A stretch of 16,953 nucleotides of DNA from Microcaldota archaeon (lineage in GTDB: Archaea; Micrarchaeota; Micrarchaeia; Anstonellales; Bilamarchaeaceae): the NCBI GenBank assembly GCA_013425425.1, contig JACCLJ010000017.1, positions 1-16,953 of the forward strand, in the 5' to 3' direction. Under the pieces are notes generated by a model. That model was given only the letters and a program-made list of their open reading frames with translations, was not told the DNA's origin and made no database searches. Shown piece after piece: positions 13,623-16,953 of the stretch. Positions within the stretch are counted from its first letter, which is position 1. Every line of letters starts with the position of its first letter. Both the position numbers and the translations under genes were made by a program.

Positions 13623-13736
13623 AGGTTCATCCCCATAATGATCATTTAGTCAGACGCTGTTAGCCTCATCATCAATCAGAGGTTGTTCATGTCATCATTC
13701 CGGATTGATTTGGACGAAGGGAATATTTAAAACAAT

Positions 13737-14336
13737 CTATTTTCGCCTAGCCTCGACCACACATATCTTTTCAAAGAAAAGTTTCTGCTCCTCCATTATG
13801 CTTACGGACAAGCCGCGCTTTTCAAGGCCTGAGACTGTTTTTCCGATGTCGTTCAGGCTGCTCTGCAGCATGAGCAGCCTGCCATCGCACGCGAGGTGCT
13901 TTTCGAATTCGGGAAGGAACCGGTCTATCACCCGCCGGCCGTCTTCCCCTCCATCAAAAGCGGAATCCAGCGGGCCGCGCACGTGCTCGCCTTTTGCGGT
14001 AGGGAGGTAGGGCGGGTTGAAAATCACCGCATCGAATTTTTTCTCCGGGACGTTCTCGAAAAGGTCGCTTACCGCGAATGAGGCGTTTTTTATCCCGTTT
14101 TTTGCGGCGTTGTACCTGGAGCATTCTACGGCCCGGCGGTTCAGGTCCACCCCGAGCACGCCGTTTCCCGGGTTTCTTTTCGCGTTCACGAGCGCCTGTA
14201 TGCCGCACCCGCATCCGATATCGAGCACCTGCCCCCGCAACCCGGCCGAATGTTTCACGAGAAGGAAAGAATCCTCTGCCGGCACGTAAACCTGGGGCGG
14301 GACCTCGAGGACCAGCCCGTCAACCTCTATGCGCAT
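13737..14336 (-). CDS. Mtq2/HemK2-type protein methyltransferase (release-factor glutamine N5-methyltransferase), 199 aa
   Basis: A class I SAM-dependent methyltransferase. Seen: the N-terminal VYVPAEDSFLL (17-26), characteristic of the Mtq2/HEMK2 branch, SAM motif I VLDIGCGCG (38-45), acidic D64 at the end of strand 2 (LGVDLN), motif IV NPPYLPT (107-113) that binds the side-chain amide of the substrate, and a following LDSAFDGGEDGR loop. Family members methylate the Gln of the GGQ motif in aRF1/eRF1, usually with the activator Trm112, which is not encoded here. The 199-residue length is standard, and no extra N-terminal domain of bacterial PrmC type is present. The start is leaderless, 26 nt from a TATA region shared with the divergent riboflavin kinase gene. 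Confidence 0.9.
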   Translation of the reverse strand: MRIEVDGLVLEVPPQVYVPAEDSFLLVKHSAGLRGQVLDIGCGCGIQALVNAKRNPGNGVLGVDLNRRAVECSRYNAAKNGIKNASFAVSDLFENVPEKKFDAVIFNPPYLPTAKGEHVRGPLDSAFDGGEDGRRVIDRFLPEFEKHLACDGRLLMLQSSLNDIGKTVSGLEKRGLSVSIMEEQKLFFEKICVVEARRK

Positions 14337-14356
14337 GAGGTGATTTTGCGGCGCTC

Positions 14357-14367
14357 ATTTTAAAAAA
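14357..14367. promoter_or_regulatory. Shared bidirectional TATA region (mtq2-like / riboflavin kinase)
   Basis: ATTTTAAAAAA is centred at 14362, almost exactly midway between the two divergent ATG codons (26 nt to 14336 and 27 nt to 14389). Both genes lack Shine-Dalgarno sequences, so one A/T box appears to direct two leaderless transcripts. Confidence 0.65.
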
Positions 14368-14388
14368 CTCCCATAGAAAATAATAATC

Positions 14389-15012
14389 ATGGATGAAGTC
14401 CTTTTTTTCCTTCTTAAAAATGGAGGGGGGAGAAGAAAAATAAGGGTTGCGACTGCGGAGCTGGGCAGAGCCGTCGGCATGTCCCAGCAGAATGCATCAA
14501 GGAGGCTGGGGCTGCTTGCAGCGCAGGGGGTCATAGAAAGAAAGGACGGGATAAGGATAACCCCCCTTGGAATGAAGGTTGTAGGCGAGGAATACGAAGT
14601 CCTCAGCAAGGCGATAAAGGGCGGCAGCATCCGGTTCGATGGAAGGGTAAGCGACGGCTTCGGAAGGGGAAGGTATTACCTCTCGCTTCCCGGCTACCGG
14701 AAGGAAATCGGGAGCAAGCTCGGCTTCGAGCCATATCCTGGCACGCTTAACCTGAAACTGGACAAAAGGGACATTCGCGTCAGAAGCGAGATACTGAAGC
14801 AGGAGCCGATCGTGATAGGCGGCTTCAGGACCAGGGAAAGGACATACGGGGACCTTTTCGCGTATCCCTGCAAGGCAGGCGGGCTGGGCGGCGCCATAAT
14901 CTTTCCGCTCAGGAGCAACCATCCGCAGGATATAATAGAGATAATATCGGGCGTGAATCTGAGGAAGGCATTGAAAAAAGCAAGCGGCGGCAGGGTGGCG
15001 GTGGAAGCATGA
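14389..15012 (+). CDS. rbkR: CTP-dependent riboflavin kinase with N-terminal winged-helix domain (RbkR type), 207 aa
   Basis: The archaeal riboflavin kinase makes FMN using CTP in place of ATP. Seen: an N-terminal winged helix (about 20-60, TAELGRAVGMSQQNASRRLG), then the RibK domain with FDGRVSDGFGRGRYYLSLPGY (83-103), the nucleotide/metal-binding PYPGTLNLKL (115-124, with T119 and N121) and a C-terminal FPLRSNHPQDIIEIIS segment. Family members often have GEG in the first loop; here it reads GRG, a possible small adaptation. Fusion to a DNA-binding domain is known from archaeal RbkR proteins, which both make FMN and repress riboflavin genes when FMN is plentiful, so self-regulation at the shared promoter is plausible. 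The stop overlaps the next start (ATGA). Confidence 0.94.
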   Translation: MDEVLFFLLKNGGGRRKIRVATAELGRAVGMSQQNASRRLGLLAAQGVIERKDGIRITPLGMKVVGEEYEVLSKAIKGGSIRFDGRVSDGFGRGRYYLSLPGYRKEIGSKLGFEPYPGTLNLKLDKRDIRVRSEILKQEPIVIGGFRTRERTYGDLFAYPCKAGGLGGAIIFPLRSNHPQDIIEIISGVNLRKALKKASGGRVAVEA

Positions 15013-16370
15013 TGGGCTTTTCAGAGGGAGAGATCATCGAACTGACGGGCGTCATAGCCGCGGTGCGCTCTTTCGGCAGTGAAAGGAAATATTTCGTCAA
15101 CAGCGGCGATGCGACCTTTTCGTTCAGAACCAGGGACAACCTTGCCGCAGGCGACGTAATCCGGCTGGAAGGGATTTTCGAGAGCCTCGCCGATTTCGGG
15201 ATAGCCGCGCGGAAAGTGACCGTTCTTGCAGCGAAGGATGCGGATGACGCTTACAATACGGTTGAAAGAAAAATAGCGCAAAATGCCGGACTGAAGGGCG
15301 GGATGCTCTCCGAGAATCCAGCCAGCGCAGCGCTCCGGGGCGGGATGGAGGCGGTGGCAAGGAAGATTCTCGCGGCAAAGGGGCTGAACCGCTTCGTCAT
15401 GCTCAGGTTTCACGGGGATGCGGACGGCATAGCCGGAGCATTGGCGCTCAGGAGCGTGCTGCGCTTCAGGGCATACCAGCAGAACAGCGCAATCTATTCG
15501 CCGCGCGAGGCCGTGAACGACATCGGCAACCTCCGTCATGAAAACCGGCCGCTCATGATACTGCTGGATTTCGGCACGAATGCGGAGAGCATGGACGGGC
15601 TGAAGCTGCTCAGGGCCGCGGGAATAGAGACCGTGGCGATAGACCACCATCCGCTGCATGCGGCCGTGAAACCGTTCATCGGCATGCTGCTGAGCCCGTG
15701 GCTCGTTGAAGGGCTTGAGGAGCCCTCCAAGTATTCGGCGGGTTATCTTGCCGCGGAGATAGCGAACATGTGCGGCGCTGAAAATGCGGACGCGTATGCG
15801 TATGCCGGGATAGCGTGCGCGGGCGACAAGAGCGATGTCATGCGCTCGGGCGAAACGGAGAAGAAGGCGGCGCTTGTGCTGGATTACCTCGCCGCGCATG
15901 CGTCATTCGGGAACAGCCTTGATTTCTACGGGGATGTGCTGAAGAACGGGGAGCTTTTCGATTCATTGTGGCAGCAGGGTTCCGATAGGATAAAAGAGGC
16001 GGTCGAGAATGTGCTGCCCAGGGTGAAGAAAAGCGAGAAGAACGGCATAATCATTTATGTAATCCCGCTGGACGGCATCGTCGTGAAGGGCGAGTTCCCG
16101 AACAGGAGCAAGGTGACAACGGCAATCTTCGAAAACTTTTCAACGGATTCGCCGATGATGGCGCTCGGCTACGGGAAGGGGACCGTGATAGCGCGCTGCA
16201 ATTCCGCATTCGTCGCAAAAGGCGCCGGCCTTTCGGAGATAATAAAAAGGGTTTCCTCGGATATGAAGGATTTTGTGGTTGCCGGAGGGGGGCATGCGAA
16301 GGCCGCGGCGATGAAAGTGCAGGAAGGTTATGAAAAATCCGTTGTGGAACGGCTGATCGGTGAATTATGA
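15009..16370 (+). CDS. RecJ-like DHH/DHHA1 phosphoesterase with N-terminal OB-fold, 453 aa
   Basis: Seen: an N-terminal OB-like domain (about 8-75) that could bind nucleic acid, then the DHH domain with motif I H135-G-D137-A-D139-G, motif II D187 in LLDFGT, motif III D212-H213-H214 and motif IV D273 in AGDKSD, and a C-terminal DHHA1 domain with the substrate-binding G426-G427-G428-H429. All metal ligands are intact, so an active Mn-dependent phosphodiesterase is expected. Archaeal relatives include the RecJ-like/GAN nucleases linked to the replisome and nano-RNA or cyclic-dinucleotide hydrolases. The OB domain favours a nuclease. It has a GGTGG ribosome-binding sequence before the ATG, overlaps the riboflavin kinase gene by 4 nt, and ends in an ATGA overlap with the epimerase gene. 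Confidence 0.92.
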   Translation: MMGFSEGEIIELTGVIAAVRSFGSERKYFVNSGDATFSFRTRDNLAAGDVIRLEGIFESLADFGIAARKVTVLAAKDADDAYNTVERKIAQNAGLKGGMLSENPASAALRGGMEAVARKILAAKGLNRFVMLRFHGDADGIAGALALRSVLRFRAYQQNSAIYSPREAVNDIGNLRHENRPLMILLDFGTNAESMDGLKLLRAAGIETVAIDHHPLHAAVKPFIGMLLSPWLVEGLEEPSKYSAGYLAAEIANMCGAENADAYAYAGIACAGDKSDVMRSGETEKKAALVLDYLAAHASFGNSLDFYGDVLKNGELFDSLWQQGSDRIKEAVENVLPRVKKSEKNGIIIYVIPLDGIVVKGEFPNRSKVTTAIFENFSTDSPMMALGYGKGTVIARCNSAFVAKGAGLSEIIKRVSSDMKDFVVAGGGHAKAAAMKVQEGYEKSVVERLIGEL

Positions 16371-16953
16371 TGAGGGCTCTCGTGACCGGAGGCGCCGGTT
16401 TCATAGGTTCGCATATTGCAGAACGCCTGGTGCGCAAAGGATGGGAGATCGCAGTTCTCGATGACCTTTCAAGCGGAAGCGCCGGAAACATGGCGGCGTT
16501 CCTTGAGAGCATTGAATTCATCGAGGGAAGCATAACGGACGCCAAGGCGGTGAAAAAAGCGGTTGCAGGGGCGGACTATGTTTTCCATGAGGCTGCGCTT
16601 GTCTCTGTTGTCGAATCGATTTCAAATCCTGAAAAGACGCATAGGATAAACGCTGAAGGAACGAAGAACGTGCTCGACGCATCGCTGAATGCCGGGGTAA
16701 AGCGCGTTCTCTTCGCGTCATCCGCTGCAATCTACGGCGATGCAGAACCGCCCATCACGGAAGGATTCGCGATGAAGCCGCTGTCCCCTTACGGCGAATC
16801 AAAAGTCGAAGGCGAAAAGCTGATGAAGGAATTCAACCGCAAGGGGCTTGAAACGGTGTGCCTCCGCTATTTCAATGCATATGGGCCCCGCCAGGACCCG
16901 AATTCCCAATACAGCGGAGTGATAACGCGGTTCATCGGAAAAATGCTGAACGG
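16367..16953 (+). CDS. NAD-dependent sugar-nucleotide epimerase, N-terminal part (3' end outside window)
   Basis: 195 codons are present and the frame is open at the right edge. Seen: the Rossmann motif TGGAGFIG (7-14), D32-D33 after strand 2, HEAALVSVVESISNP (74-88, a segment common in UDP-GlcNAc/UDP-glucose 4-epimerases), the catalytic stretch LFASSAAIYG (115-124), Y142-x3-K146 (YGESK) and the substrate loop LRYFNAYGPRQDP (166-178). The gene begins in the ATGA that ends the DHH gene, with GGTGA (16359-16363) as ribosome-binding site. A second ATG follows at once (16370). It is a paralogue of the epimerases at 1-126 and 128-1039. The substrate is probably UDP-glucose or UDP-GlcNAc, not proven. 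Confidence 0.92.
   Translation, partial: MMRALVTGGAGFIGSHIAERLVRKGWEIAVLDDLSSGSAGNMAAFLESIEFIEGSITDAKAVKKAVAGADYVFHEAALVSVVESISNPEKTHRINAEGTKNVLDASLNAGVKRVLFASSAAIYGDAEPPITEGFAMKPLSPYGESKVEGEKLMKEFNRKGLETVCLRYFNAYGPRQDPNSQYSGVITRFIGKMLN

Noticed and set aside
13637..13646. 10-bp palindrome AATGATCATT as an operator
   Set aside because: Short, A/T-rich and not symmetrically placed relative to a promoter; expected by chance at this length scale.
1..16953. CRISPR array, insertion sequence, integrase or rRNA
   Set aside because: No regularly spaced repeats, transposase or recombinase motifs, terminal inverted repeats of element size or rRNA segments were seen on either strand.

Overview
The window looks like a piece of an archaeal chromosome, most likely from a DPANN-type lineage such as the Micrarchaeota. 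The archaeal assignment rests on several things seen in the sequence: an archaeal/eukaryotic-type phenylalanyl-tRNA synthetase alpha subunit, a CTP-dependent riboflavin kinase fused to a winged helix, a stand-alone TRAM protein, an Mtq2/HemK2-type release-factor methyltransferase, tRNA genes with introns that fold into bulge-helix-bulge (BHB) motifs, and TATA boxes centred about 26-27 nt upstream of start codons (leaderless mRNAs). The lineage within Archaea is my inference, since no 16S gene or marker set is present.

Layout. 1-1039: the tail of one sugar-nucleotide epimerase (+) converges with 1 nt spacing on a complete epimerase paralogue (-). 1102-1865: a MntA-HepT (nucleotidyltransferase/HEPN) toxin-antitoxin pair. 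1960-6367: a very large secreted, cysteine-rich, coiled-coil, membrane-anchored protein, followed by a small two-helix membrane protein with VirB2/CedA1-like pilin topology. 6405-6961 (-): an RNA-rich unit made of a tRNA-like hairpin, tRNA-Thr(CGT) with two introns, a leaderless 30-codon small ORF, and initiator tRNA-Met with two non-canonical introns, ending in a T6 terminator. 7019-7258: a TRAM-domain protein that shares a TATA region with the RNA unit.

7260-12684 (-): four tightly packed genes, in transcription order a signal-peptide/one-TM protein, pheS, a membrane protein with a cytoplasmic winged-helix-like domain, and a heavily sequon-rich secreted/one-TM protein. 12822-13355: a coiled-coil protein whose TATA box lies inside a perfect inverted repeat. 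13371-13622 (-): a small unknown protein. 13737-14336 (-): an Mtq2-like methyltransferase, divergent from 14389-16953 (+), an operon of riboflavin kinase/regulator, a RecJ-like DHH phosphoesterase and a third, partial epimerase, linked by ATGA stop-start overlaps.

Taken together the window mixes core information-processing functions (tRNA, PheS, Mtq2, TRAM, DHH nuclease) with cell-surface construction: sugar epimerases, and several secreted proteins anchored by one C-terminal helix, some with many N-glycosylation sequons. The most unusual part is 6.4-7.0 kb. There a bidirectional promoter fires into a 50-nt tRNA-like hairpin that duplicates the 5' end of tRNA-Thr, and the two tRNAs downstream carry four introns, three of them at non-canonical sites.
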